NCBI GenBank assembly: GCA_002633025.1
Contig: NMRB01000011.1
Coordinates: forward strand, 924,455-988,454
DNA length: 64,000 nt
DNA from: Notospermus geniculatus
Lineage: Eukaryota; Nemertea; Pilidiophora; Heteronemertea; Lineidae
Reading direction: 5' to 3'
Shown: one piece after another, positions 1 to 12,615 of the stretch
Position numbering within the stretch: position 1 is the stretch's first letter
Layout: each line of letters opens with the position of its first letter
Notes under the pieces: model-generated
What the model saw: only the letters and a program-made list of their open reading frames with translations
The model's database searches: none
What the model was told of the DNA's origin: nothing
Position numbers and translations under genes: made by a program

Positions 1-872
1 GTCACTTGATATCGTCGATTCAGTATAGGTTTCAATATCATCTTGACAAAATTTGATTGCAACTCCAAACTTGGCATTCAAAAAAGTGTGCACCAAAGTT
101 TAAGAAAAAGGACAACAATGACGTATTGTATTCATTATTCATAAGTGGACGACACATTCTAATGCATGTATCTTGGCAGAGCGTTATTGGCCTGGATCGA
201 CGACAGGTAATGAACATCTTCACCGTTCTGGTTTAAGGAGCATTCTCCTCCCACATGTCCTTCTGTGTGGTCTGTTTAATGTCCACAATTTACCTGTTTG
301 TACAGAAAACCTTTCAGAGAACTCGTCCTGCATGAATCCTCCTTTTCAACTCTTGGATACACTGGGAGTGCACGTTCCCAATGTATGTACATAAACTAGT
401 AGTTTAAAAAACTCTATGAATATGAATTACCGTTCTGTAAAAATCTGTGCCAATCACAAGATGTAAATTGTAAAAATGCATGGATCCACCCTCCTATCAC
501 CCATGTCCTTGTCTTCTGTCATTATATTGCTGCATGCTGTTAACAAAACCCCACGAAGTCAACTGTGTGGTGGTTCAGTTGAAAACAGATACATGTACCT
601 GAGTACATGTCAAGTAACCCCTTTGGTTCTTCATGTTAAAATGAGGTCAAAGTAGTGATCAGTGCCCCAAACTGAGAGTTGGTCTCTGTAGAATAATACA
701 GGGGATTGCTTCATTGTCCATGCATGTGCCATACATTAAGACCGCCACCGCTCAGCCATACCAAAGCCTCACACTAAGATACAAAGGAGGAGGATTTCTG
801 ATCCAGGGACTTGGAGGGACGGGTAGACGGCTGTTTGAGTGCATTTGTAAGATTTTCATTTCCATGTTGCAG
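1..872. other. Upstream intron of DNAI1, no exon recognised
   Basis: The first recognisable exon begins at 873 with two bases completing a split codon, so this stretch must be intron or hold unrecognised N-terminal exons. No open frame here resembles the DNAI1 N-terminus. Confidence 0.5.
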
Positions 873-3800
873 CTGCCAGTGACCAGGCCATTGAGGAAGA
901 AAAAGAGGCTGAGAAAGAGGGCGAAGAGGAAAAACCTGAGGTAACTTTGTTGGGTTGAGAACACCCTGACTGAATTCCCCATTCTATATACTGCTAGATA
1001 CCCACAAGAAATAGACAAGTTAGTCAATCAATGTATTATCCTGCTATGGCATGAAAGTCAGTCGTGGCTGACATTCCTTGCTTGATGAGCCCTGTCACCA
1101 GTTGTTTTTAAACTGGAATAATTATCACTAAACCATGAACTTGAAAACCATCCTATAGCTGTAATGATAATAAGCAAGAAGTCAATCTCCAGAATTCCCG
1201 AATTTTCGACCCCAACCGGGGTCTTTTTCAAGTGGAACTTTACAATCTGAAACTCTAGAATAGCACAATACTCTAGAACAGCACAATACGGGATTGTGCT
1301 ATTCTGTATCTTGGCTATAGCTGTAATGCATGATATTTGATCCAGAGTGAAATCGGGTGTGATGGTGTACTAGTAAACACTCCTTATTTTGCCCTGCCTG
1401 AAAATAATTGTCAAAGTCCTTTCACTACCTCTTACTGTCCTGCAACTAATAAAAGGAGAACAAAGACGCAACTCCACCTCCTCCTCCACGAAAAACTATC
1501 CCTGTTGAAAAGAAATGTTGGCAAAGTTATTATCTAGACAGTTCTGATTCAGACGAAGAGGTAAATGATAAGTTACACTACCTCTTTTTTTTTCACCTTA
1601 GTACACAATAGTGACATTTGATTTTACTCCAAGAAATACCTGATTACCCGGTAATCATGTTTTTCCAGCACCTCCATGAAGAAACTTCACTTCAAGAATG
1701 CATCTATTTTTCCACAAAAAATACGGTGCATGGCTATGTCATATCGCACAATAGTCACCACCTCGATCCATATTTCAAATAGGGGTTACCGTATTTTCCT
1801 GACTATAGGGCGCACCTGACTATAAGGCGCACCCCCAATTTCACCCAAAATCTCTGATGAAATCCATACATAAGGCGCACCTCCCTATAAGGCGCAGTCC
1901 TGTCAGTGAATGTGTCAGTGCATATTATACACATACAATGCATGGCTGCTCAGTGTGCATTGACCCAACAACAGCCAAGACAATTACAGGGTCTGATTGC
2001 CTTGTTTGAACCCATTGACATCTGCAATTCTGCTGTTGGTACTGATGGATCTGGTTGTATGATTTCTTAGCTTGTTGTGACAAATAAGGCCTAACTGAAA
2101 CCTGATCAGTTCACAGTTCACTGCATCATCTGTCAACCAGCACTGTGACAATAACTTTGGCTTGCATGCATCCATGCATGCTTGAATGCTTGGGTTCGTC
2201 AGTGTCTTGACACTTCTGATCAAATTGTCAGACTGGATCCACAGATAAGGCGCACCACCCTATAAGGCGCACCCCCAATTTTAGACCCTTCTTCAAGGAA
2301 AAAGGCTGCGCCTTATAGTCCGAAAAATACGGTATATACACATTCGCTAAACTTAGCTTCTTTAAGAGCTGTTAGGATTACACTCAGTTTTTGATACCAC
2401 ATACATAGTAAGGAAATTGAACACAAATTTCAGCAAAAAGTAGCGATCGAGAGTCCTCACTGCTTGAAAGATGTTGACACGTTCTGATGTATAAGTCATT
2501 AAGACTTCACATCGCTTCTTTTGAAGTCACTTGAATGGTGGCGATGCCAAACTACATTGCAGCTTGATATTAATATGCCTCTTTCCATTATTAGGCTGAA
2601 GAGGGCCAAAAGGAGGAGGGGACAGCAACCCCTGCCCCATCATCAGATGCCAAGAAGTTAACTAATCAGTTCAACTACAGTGAAAGGGCATCGCAGACTT
2701 ACAACAATCCTTACAGGGTGAGTGAATCTTCCAACAATAAATGCAAATTCCTACACTTTAATTTGTGCTGATCTCCTTGTTGGAAGTCACTGGGGATGTC
2801 ATGGTCTTTTATCACTGCTCCAGGAAAGAGGCACAGCCACTGAACCTCCACCGAGGATTACCTTTTCGGGGAATGCTACACAATGGGAGATCTTCGACGC
2901 CTATCAAGAGGACTTTGAGAAACAGGTGAGTGCATCAACGACTTGCAGGCAGTTTGCACTTTGTGGTGTAATGGATCGAACACTACAAAATTCCAATTCA
3001 TTCGCTTTTACGAATGTGTGTTCTTCGAAATTCATTGAGCTTGATATTTCACGTGGTTTGTATTGGAAATCACTTTCAGTATTTCCATCATGATAAATGA
3101 ATACCAGTACATACCACAAATTCGTGTCGCTGTTCTTCATAATAAACAATACATCCTACATACAGGAGGGTAGAATGAGGGAAATGCAAAATATGCCAAG
3201 AATAATTGGCATCAGTTGATAAAACATATTTCATGTCTTCTTTACAAAGCACGCAAATAAGCAGGAAGCATCTGGGAAGGTTTGTATCATCATGTCATCA
3301 TTCGTAGATCCCTGTGTATTGTATGTGTTTTGTAGAACCCTCTCTGTGTCTGAGAATAGTGAAAGGGATACTTTTAAATTTTTGGTTCTTGACCGAAGTT
3401 GAGCATTTCATCATGAATCCTGCCGAAGGTTATGTCAATTGTGCCAAGTTGATATCCGCTGGGATATACATTAGTGTACAGTATGTGTAAGCCTGGATGA
3501 TCAAACAGATTTTTTTATCAAATCACAAAGTAGCAGTGTTTCGAATGAATTTTCCCTCCAATGGCCGGGACAACAACACAGCGATGATCCCCTTGTGTGT
3601 CCTGTGAGACGTTCATTCATCATTCATTTAGTTATTTGCTTGTGTGACATGTTGATGCCTACCAAAGTTGCTGATGTTCGTCAATTGAGTGGTATTGTGT
3701 GACGTGGATTCTGATTGTGTAGAATGCCTTTGGTAGATGTGTATCATTCAGATTGGGTGTTTAACGGATAATTCACAGATGTACGGTAGACCTCTTGTTT

Positions 3801-6800
3801 TAGTTATAGAATGTCCTCAGAAACTTTCTCCTCCCACTTTCCCTTGAGGGTACCCTATAAGGTCGTTCATTTTGATTTCCTTTATTAATTAAAGACCGAT
3901 GATGATTGGGAATTGACCTATGCATTCCAAAACCGCCCACGCCCCCTGACTGGCTCTGGTCAGCGGTCAAAATATAAACCATTGTTTGGCCGAACGGTAA
4001 GGTTTAATGTGTGTTAAGTCACTGCATGGACTTCACGGTGTACATTCACTCATGCATGATTCTTGTCTACGAAAGGGAGAGGTCAGCCTTGTGGTTTAAA
4101 GGCCTATCACCCAACCCCACTTGATGAGTCACGTTGAAAGTATCAAATTGTTCTTGTTAATAAATGTGTGTAAAGTCCCAGGCCATGCCACGCAATTGGC
4201 CACGAGTTCCTAATAGGCGTTACCAATTTACGCCATTGCACTGAGTTCCTTCCATCATTATGATCCTCAAATGGTTTTTATTTTCACGATTTACAATAAA
4301 TCAATGGGAGATGGGCTATACAGGATTAGTAGATCTCTTACCAGGAAATGTTCTCCTTTTATTATGTAGTTTCTCTGTTGTATCATTAGTAGATTTCTTA
4401 CCATCTTAGGTGGTGACCCTTCCATTTCATATTCAATGTCTAGATCCTAAATGAGGCATTCCAGGAATTCAGTCCAAACTGATATATGTGTTGATTTTTT
4501 CTTACCGATAGCTTACATTTTATCATATTGTCCACTTTGTTTTGCCTACATGTAGCTAAGTGTTGTTAGTATGCCTGGACCAAAACGACGAATGACTTTA
4601 GAAGCAGATGAGGTAGAAAGTTGTGTCATTGGCATGTCATGGCGCATACTCCACACACTCTGTAGGGCTGTATGTTGAGCTAACACCTTGGTCTCTGAAC
4701 CCCCAGTTCACTAAAAAATAATCGAGCCAATGCCAGATTGTTGCAGTGTAATTTCCATAAGTAAAATGTACATCATTGTGCATTTGGTGTCTAGATGTCT
4801 GATTGGGGCACAGCGAGTGTGTGGAGAGATGCCTTTTAAACTCATCAGTCACCACTTTTCTTCTCCAGTTCATCATAGAGGATTAGTTACTTTCTTCTTA
4901 CTCTTTTTGCTCTCACCAGTGAAGTCATAATCAGAGTGACTTTGAAACGGTAGAGACACAGAAAAAATTTCAAATCATGATGTTTTTATCACATTTAAAG
5001 TCATCACTTATAGATGACGATAATGTTGTAAACCACTTGCTAATTTTGGTCCAGAAAGTTTCATCACATATTCTTCGACATATTTTATCACAACTTGATA
5101 TCATTGACAAACACAGTCCATTTTAGGTGCAAGGTGAGATCAGGAGTAGGTATGGCATGGTGACATTGAATTGAAAATCTGCACCTCCTCAGTGCCGATT
5201 AGTACCGTATCACCCTACAAATGTTCTCACTTCACTTTTAAAGACCTATCAATAACCTAATCCATTGCTTGGTTGCCCCGGTTTACAAATCCATTCAAAA
5301 TACCTGGTCAATTAAAGTCTTTTTTCCAAATCTTGAACCGTTTGATTTCTAAATTCTACTTGATTTCTACAGGAGAAGAGCAAGGAGAAAAAGGTTGTGC
5401 CAGGACGAAAGGATGATGAGAAGACGAAGAAGAAGTTGACTGTCATGGATTCACAAAGTGATGATATCTCCCGGGTTGGAAGGGCAGCCAAAATCATTGA
5501 ACGAATGGTCAATCAAAACACATACGATGATGTGGCACAAGGTAAGCTTTCTTCCGAAGGCAGTGACTGACAGGCGTGATACAAGCCAGCTGTACTGACA
5601 CCATCTTGTGCTTGACTATTTCTTTTGGTTTTACGACAATCGATCTCACTATTTTCATACCATACTCTTTTCAGATTTCAAATACTGGGAAGATATTTCT
5701 GATGAATACAGAGACCATGAAGGTACTCTCCTCCCGCTTTGGAAGTTCAGCTATGACAAAGCAAAGAAACTTGCCGTCACTGCCCTCTGCTGGAATCCAA
5801 AGTACATGGACCTCTTCGCTGTTGCCCATGGTTCTTGTAAGTGTTCACTTCTGAAATTTGAACTAGCCTGTCTGATCCTGATCTTGAACGTGATGAGTTG
5901 CTGATATCAGCCTCACCATTAATGGTTCTATGTAAACTCGACATCTTTCGAACCAGCCATATCTTTGCCTTCAGATGACTTTTTGAAGCAGACAAGAGGG
6001 ATGATTCTCTTCTACTCAATGAAGAACCCATCCTTCCCAGAGTATGTTTTCCCAACAGAAAGCGGTGTAATGTGTTTGGACAGTCATCCGGATTATCCCC
6101 ATATGTTAGCGGCGGGATTCTACGATGGCAGCGTTGCAATCTATAACACAATGGACATGAGCAGAAATCAACCCGTATACCAGAGCACAGCAAAGAATGG
6201 AAAACACACAGATCCTGTCTGGCAGGTAAATCTTGTTTGATGCTGATTTCCTCCTTGTTATATTGACTCTTAAGCCACGTTTCCACTACAGCAGCTTCTG
6301 CCGCAGTTAGCAGCAAGCGGTGCGGTTTTCACAGGAACTGGGATAATTAAAATTCTGTGTTGTTATACCATCAAAGGATCTCCAAAGCCCTGTGAAAATT
6401 GTGCCGCTTACCACAAACTGCGGCGGAATCCGCTGTAGTGGGAACGGGCCTTTACAATGGGAGATTTTTAGAGTATTAGGAGTATTGTGCAAATGAGTAC
6501 CTGATTTTCCACCTTTTCCATTTTCAGGTGCGATGGCAAAAAGACGATCTTGACAACAACATCAATTTCTTCTCTGTTTCTTCTGATGGCCGAGTGGTTT
6601 CGTGGACTGTAGTGAAGGTGGGTGCTCAAGATGCCGTCCTTGGGACAATTAATCATCACCAAGTGATGTCTTTCTTTACAACCTGCCAATCTAAGTGGCC
6701 TAATACCTTATGATTGGTCTTCACATTGAAACTGTCTCACTTTCAGAACGAACTCCATTACACTGATGTCATAAAACTTACTATGAACGACTGCGAAAAT

Positions 6801-9800
6801 GAAGGACCTGATGGCACAAAATTAATTCCTCTGGGTGAGTTATCCACGGTCTTCTCTCTTCTTAAGATATACCAGGGTAGTTTTCCGTAATCAGCTCTGA
6901 CAGTCTGTGTCATTAGAATGAAAAGACTTTGAGCATAATACATTACAAATGCAAATTCCCATATCTCTGCTCCTTCTCTTTCAGGATGTGGTACAACCTT
7001 TGACTTCCACAAGCAGACAGATTACTTGTTCCTTGTTGGCACTGAGGAAGGCAGAATTCACAAGTGTTCCAAGGCATATTCAAGTCAGTTCTTGGACACT
7101 TACATGGCTCACCACATGGCCGTCTACAAGTGCGTGTGGAATCCTTTCCATCCAAAAATATTCCTGACATGCAGTGCGGACTGGAGTGTGAAAATCTGGG
7201 ATCATACTTGCAAGTGAGTTGGCATCGTGGACAGTAGAATATGAGTCCTGGTTTTGTAATTTGTAGTGCTTCAGGAAGGCAGTTTCGCTGGATTAATATC
7301 TCTTCATCTTCATTTTCAGAGATCCTTTGTTTACCTTTGACCTCAACAGTTCTGTTGGTGATGTGGCCTGGGCACCGTATTCTTCCACTGTGTTTGCTGC
7401 TGTCACAGCTGACGGAAAGGTCTGTATTGCTGCCTGTTGAAAATAAATATTGTCAAGTTAGGAATATCTTCTAATGTGTATAGAATGGACATTGCTAGAT
7501 ACCCGAGATGTGGTAGGGGAATGAATCACCTCCAATTACAGCATTCAAGCAGGGCATTGTGAAATTATTTCTTTCTTTCGCTTATGAGTCGTTTTTTTCT
7601 TCAGGTGCATGTGTATGACTTAAACTTAAATAAATATGAAGCCATCTGTGAACAGTCAGTAGTCCAGAAGAAAAAGACCAAACTTACCCACATAGCCTTT
7701 AATCCAACACATCCAATGCTGATCGTAGGAGATGATAGGTGAGTTAATTCGCATTAAAAAATTCAAAAGTTGAATGGTTTCAGACATCATACTTCAGGAA
7801 ACTAGAACTTGAAAGTCTACCTTTGATGTTCACATTGTCCTCAAGATGTTCCATTAAAGATAATCCTGTGGACTCCACACTTTGCATGTCCTTCATGATG
7901 ATTCTACCAACAGTATTTGATTTGATTTGTGTGGCTTCTTGTAACATGATATTATTCCTGACTAATCACTCTCCTCATTCACAGGGGGTATGTGACAAGT
8001 ATGAAGTTGTCTCCGAATTTGAGAAAAATGCCGAAGGTATGTATCTGAGTGATAAATTTTCTGTCTATTTATCAATAAAAAGACTTCAAACCTGCCACTC
8101 CTTATGAACAGATCTTTCTTTAGGCATGCTGAATTCTAGTTTCTAATCATGCACAACCTCTTGCAAACATCTGAAAGTATTTTTCCTCCCTTCCTGCATA
8201 TGACTACAGGATTGCGATACACTCAACCATTTGTTGGGCCCAGCTGGTTTTACCTCCTGTAGGTGAATTGTCTCATATGGCCATTTTGTACCTTAAATTT
8301 AGTTTTTTGTAAAATTAAAGTTATGTCTCTCCTTGGATCTTAACTCTTGACATTAATACTGCATAATTACATTAAAAGACAGGAGGAATGTTCAGTTCCG
8401 CTCAGGTATAGTGACTTATCTTGCTTTACTTGTGGACATCAGTATGTCACATCTACATGTATCATGTACACAAGGACCAGTCAAATGTGTAGAAGACAGT
8501 GTTCGCTCAGTCATTGTAATCATCAATAAAGGTCTATTTTGTGTCAAAGAATCAAGTAGGATCTTCTAGATTGCCTGTTGTACCCATGTGCATGTCCATA
8601 TTGTTTTCTCTATGACTACGCCACCGTCATCATTCAGTGTCTCTGGTATCACAACACAACTTGCTTGAACATACATGTTCCAAGTGTTCTGTCAGAAATT
8701 CTTCGCTGTATGTGGGAATCACTTTCACAGATTCCCAATTTATGAGTGTCTCTAGCTGTATGAGAGTTTCTTCCTCTCACATATGGGTATCGTATCTTTT
8801 TGTTCAAATGGATTCAACAATCTGTGTTTCCATATCGAACCTTGTATGTGTGTTACTGACACAATACCTGTAGGAACACAATGCAGGGGTTGAACCAGCA
8901 GATAGAAATATAGTAACATCTTTTAATCAAAGGCAATAATGTTCTCAATTCATGAAGCAAAAGTTTCTAGCTATTGATAAATAATGTCTTAATAGCATGA
9001 AATGAAAATCTTTGTCAAGTCATTCCTATCAGAACATTACCTACCATTCTATTAGGCCTACAAATATCCTTTTCAAGATGTAACAAAGGCCTCAAAGATG
9101 TTCAGATTCATATGATGGTTGAAAAATGGTGTTCTCTGTTGCTAAACTTTCTTTAAAACTTTCATTTCAAGGAAAACTCCACTTTGATGCAGTTCATCAA
9201 TGTGAGTGCTCTGTTTATGGAATTCTGTCACTCGTGCTCACAGAGATTTGTTATCGCAGGTTCACAGTCACATCACATTCCAGTTACTTCAGATATCTGT
9301 GTCAGTTTATAGTGTATGGTACTTGGTTTGTTTCACACGGAATGAGTGGGGTATTTCGAAACTTAGAATCACAAATGGTACAGTCATTGACTCTGTCAAA
9401 TGGCTGGCCCAGCTCACGTTGGTTCATCATGACACTTTTCTCACCTGTGTTTTGGCGAAGAACATGAAAATGTATAATTCCAGGTTTCATTTAGTGTGTC
9501 TCTGTCACTGTCACTCCACCCGGAATGAACACAGTCACATTGGTCCACCACGTGATGTCGCCCCTGAAGTCAGACTTCAGTTGATGATTTGCCATAAACT
9601 CATTTTAATTTGTTGTCAGGTATCATTGTTTTGATTTCACAGACAAAACTACAGCATGGAAATATCTCCAAGATTGTTTCAGGTTAACCATCTCTGAAAA
9701 TGAAGTGAATTTTCTTTGCAGAGTGTGAGGCTGAGTTACTGCGACACTTCCAAGAAGGAATATTTGGCTTCAGTTAAAAAATATTGCATTGATATTCTGC

Positions 9801-9949
9801 ATTACTGTAAGTGAGACGTAGGATGATTCATTGCTTTTGTTTTGTTACAGGAAAAGAAGGGTGCCGATACGCCCAAGGGCCCAGAGGTTGAGATTCAGAA
9901 ACTGGAGAAGATTCTTGCTCTTGTGCGGGAACCAGAGAAAGGAAAGTAG
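873..9949 (+). CDS. DNAI1: Dynein axonemal intermediate chain 1 (outer dynein arm), 5' end outside window
   Basis: WD-repeat intermediate chain that helps tether outer dynein arms to ciliary doublet microtubules. Exons: 873-940, 1456-1560, 2595-2717, 2824-2925, 4556-4612 (least certain), 5373-5541, 5675-5836, 5975-6225, 6528-6617, 6747-6834, 6985-7213, 7320-7419, 7605-7738, 7985-8036, 9851-9949. The frame is continuous through all junctions: about 609 codons including the stop, plus one split codon. An acidic N-terminal part comes first, then the family motif [19 protein letters not shown], then WD units with [43 protein letters not shown] and [16 protein letters not shown]. It ends with the typical [18 protein letters not shown] then KEKKG tail. 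This matches vertebrate DNAI1 (Chlamydomonas IC78 family) nearly end to end. N-terminal exons lie upstream of base 1. The last intron is 1.8 kb. Confidence 0.95.
1797..2334. repeat. Non-autonomous inverted-repeat element in a DNAI1 intron
   Basis: The left end TACCGTATTTTCCTGACTAT is repeated inverted and diverged at the right end, which reads TACCGTATTTTTCGGACTAT on the other strand. The 12-mer ATAAGGCGCACC recurs near both ends. About 538 bp, with no coding capacity. No clear target-site duplication was seen. It lies in the intron between 1560 and 2595. Confidence 0.75.
6270..6454. repeat. Short MITE in a DNAI1 intron
   Basis: Terminal inverted repeats of about 24 bp: left AAGCCACGTTTCCACTACAG, right the complement of AAGGCCCGTTCCCACTACAG. 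The 185 bp element lies between the exons ending at 6225 and starting at 6528. CCGCAG/CTGCGG words flank its inner parts. Confidence 0.7.
8037..9850 (+). other. Last DNAI1 intron, no internal feature recognised
   Basis: An intron of 1,814 bp between a good donor (gtatgt at 8037) and a good acceptor (ttgttacag ending at 9850). Short open frames inside show no family resemblance. Confidence 0.6.
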
Positions 9950-11311
9950 CTGGGGAGTCAGCAAATGGGAACCCCGTGCTGGAGATATTGAACTGACTGA
10001 AAATAACCCGAACTGTTCTTCGGAAAGTTCATAAGCATTAAGGATTCATTAAACCCCGAATTTTTTTGGATATGGAATAGAATTTGATCATTTGCGACTG
10101 GGTTTGGAAGTCAATGTTGGCATGAAATGGCAGAAAAATTATCATTTAGTTTGTTGTGAAGTTTCAAATTCTATTTCATATCAGAAAGTGTTTTTGAGTG
10201 GGACGGACAGTTGCAAGTGGCAGAGGTTCATCCAATATGTGTACCGGTACAAGACATTTCAATTGTGCCATTTGCTTATTACGAAGACAGGGACAGTCCG
10301 TTATTAATTAGGTACATGTATCCTGAGAAGAGCTGCAAGAACTATGCATGTCTGTACAACAAGCGATGATAGCTTGTGTTTTTCACTATATGCCAATAGA
10401 AACTCATTATATCTGTGATATTTAGAAAGGCATGCTAAAAATTTTGGAACTTTCCGTCCACGAAATCCTTCCTTGTACATACATGTTTCACTGTTACAGT
10501 TGCAAACTCTCTATTCCCTTCCAATAAATGCTTGATCATTCCAAAGATCCTAAATGGAGTAATTCACAAGTAACAATCTTCTATTGTTTTGATTTCACTT
10601 TCAAAATTCTATTGCCACACAACATCAGCGTTATTCTTAATAAGACTGTAACTAAATCACTGAATGGGTGTTTTTTTCAATGGCTGACTTTTCAATGACA
10701 GAGGTTGAAGCATTAATACAAATAAGACCCCCACAAATTCATTAACTATTGATTCTAATCCGTCCTTACTCCGTCCATGTCAGTTTGGTTTTACTATGTG
10801 TTAAGATAGTAAAGCAGCTCGACACTCCACCACATTCATCGTCTCGACCATTGATTGATAAAGCCACCTATAGTTTGTAGAAAGAAACATTATGAATTAT
10901 TGTACTTGTTTGTTACTTTATATTTATCAGTAAAAATTTTATGTACAAAAGCTCTGTTTGTCCTCATCATTTTAATTTATAACCTTTTCCATAACTCTGT
11001 TGTTCATTGGTTCATTTGCAACTGGTTGCCTCGCAAAAGTTTGCTGGACGCAAAAACATTTGGAGTTCAAATGTTGTGGCCGACTTTCAATTGCACTTTT
11101 GAGACAAGTAATCTGTCTGTTATCTGGTCGGTGGTAAAATCTGGCTTGGGTCCTTTTGTGTCTCAATCATTGAATTTCAAGGAATCTGATACTTCAACAG
11201 TTTGCAATACTCAGCTGTGTCTCACCTTCCCTGAGCACAAACTCTGATTACTGAAGGAAGTAAAAACTTCCCGGTCAAAGAATTTGCTTGTACCAGTAAA
11301 CCCTGCTGTCC
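9950..11311. other. DNAI1 3' UTR and intergenic DNA
   Basis: AT-rich sequence after the DNAI1 stop. A canonical AATAAA at 10523-10528 is a candidate polyadenylation signal. No convincing gene was seen. Confidence 0.5.
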
Positions 11312-11698
11312 ATTAAAGCGAACGGCTCGCGGGGTTTGTTTACATTTTTGGTGGTACCTTCCATAGAGAGTGAATCTAGCCTCCAGGCAAACCCTTGCTC
11401 CAGCCATATGCAACACCTGTGCAAATATGCGAATGTAAACACTGGGGACGAGGTTCCATTAAAAATGTGTTAAAATGGGTTAATGACGTTTTCAAATTCA
11501 GTAGGTCAAGATGTACATTTTGTACTACACTGATTTTGAAGTGGCAGATTTTGCACAATGCGCCTCCGAAGTTTGCCTGTCTAATGCATTTCCCATTAAA
11601 CTAAAACCCTTCTTTTGCCTTTTTCTCAAAATGGTGCTTGCTATCGATGACCAACTGTCATGGCGCCACAACAAACCCCGCGAGCCATTCGCTTTAAT
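11312..11698. mobile_element. MITE flanked by TTAA
   Basis: Terminal inverted repeats of 29 bp with one mismatch (left begins ATTAAAGCGAACGGCTCGCG; right is its complement at 11670-11698). TTAA sits at both ends (11313-11316 and 11694-11697), as expected for piggyBac- or Kolobok-type target duplication. 387 bp, no transposase. Confidence 0.75.
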
Positions 11699-11971
11699 AC
11701 ATTTCGATAATTGCAAGACTTCGTTCGTATAAATCAACTTTTATTTTGACTGCTTCTGACACAAACATACATTAAATGTACACATACTAATACTGTACGT
11801 ACTTAAATACAATTGAACACAGTGCTCTATTGGCTTAATAACTTACACCAGGAACACCCGGTTACATTTGAAACTGAGGGATGTACAGTATTAACAGGTC
11901 TTTTGTTCATCATGCTCCAGTAATCTCATAATGACTCAAATGCATCTACCAACAAATAAAATGAGTACAAG

Positions 11972-12186
11972 TATAGAGCTTGTGGAGCGGCTCATTATGA
12001 CGTCACTTTTGACCTGCAGTCCACCATGCTGACGTCCCCGACAAAGTGCACCACGTGTAGGTCGCGTCATGGTTGAGGCGTTGACAACAAAGTGCACCAC
12101 GTGGGTCGCCGACATCGTATGACGTCAAATTTGACCGTCAAGATGGCGGATTTTTCCGTGATGACGTCACCTGCACAAGCTCTATA
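11972..12186. mobile_element. MITE carrying CRE-like and E-box motifs
   Basis: Perfect 13 bp terminal inverted repeats TATAGAGCTTGTG / CACAAGCTCTATA. A TGACGTCA-type CRE core follows the left end (TGACGTCAC near 11998) and recurs inside and near the right end. The internal word ACAAAGTGCACCACGTG occurs twice and contains the E-box CACGTG. The element is 215 bp and lies about 430 bp downstream of the FKRP stop. Confidence 0.7.
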
Positions 12187-12615
12187 TGCATATTTGTGGC
12201 AATTAATTGCCTGAACATGACATTTTTGTGAACTTCATCTTATGATCTTGACTTTGGATGTACTGGGTACTGGTATTTCATTTCAAGGTCGCATGAGATG
12301 AACATCAAAATGGATTGACATAGCTACTTTTCCTCCTGACTTGGAAGATACCATACAACTTGTACACATTTACCTGTTGGAGAGTTTGTGGCAAGAAATG
12401 ACTATCTCTTAACGATACATAAACACAGCTCACATTTTCAGCAATATTGTTGAAAAATTCAGCCCACTCAGCATGCTCCTGGCTGTCACCAAGATTCTTA
12501 TAACAACCTTGCCTGAGACCTTTGACTAGTTTTGGCTGTATCAGATAGGAAACTGATTCATTGCCATGCTTTGACTGAGACAGTGATGATTTAGAATTAC
12601 CCAATTCTCAGCATC

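Noticed and set aside
3264-3278. 15-nt microexon EASGK in DNAI1
   Set aside because: It keeps phase, but the donor gtttgt is weak and nothing else supports it.
12305-12604. 99-codon minus-strand frame after FKRP
   Set aside because: No ATG at its start and no family resemblance; it lies in the probable FKRP 3' UTR.
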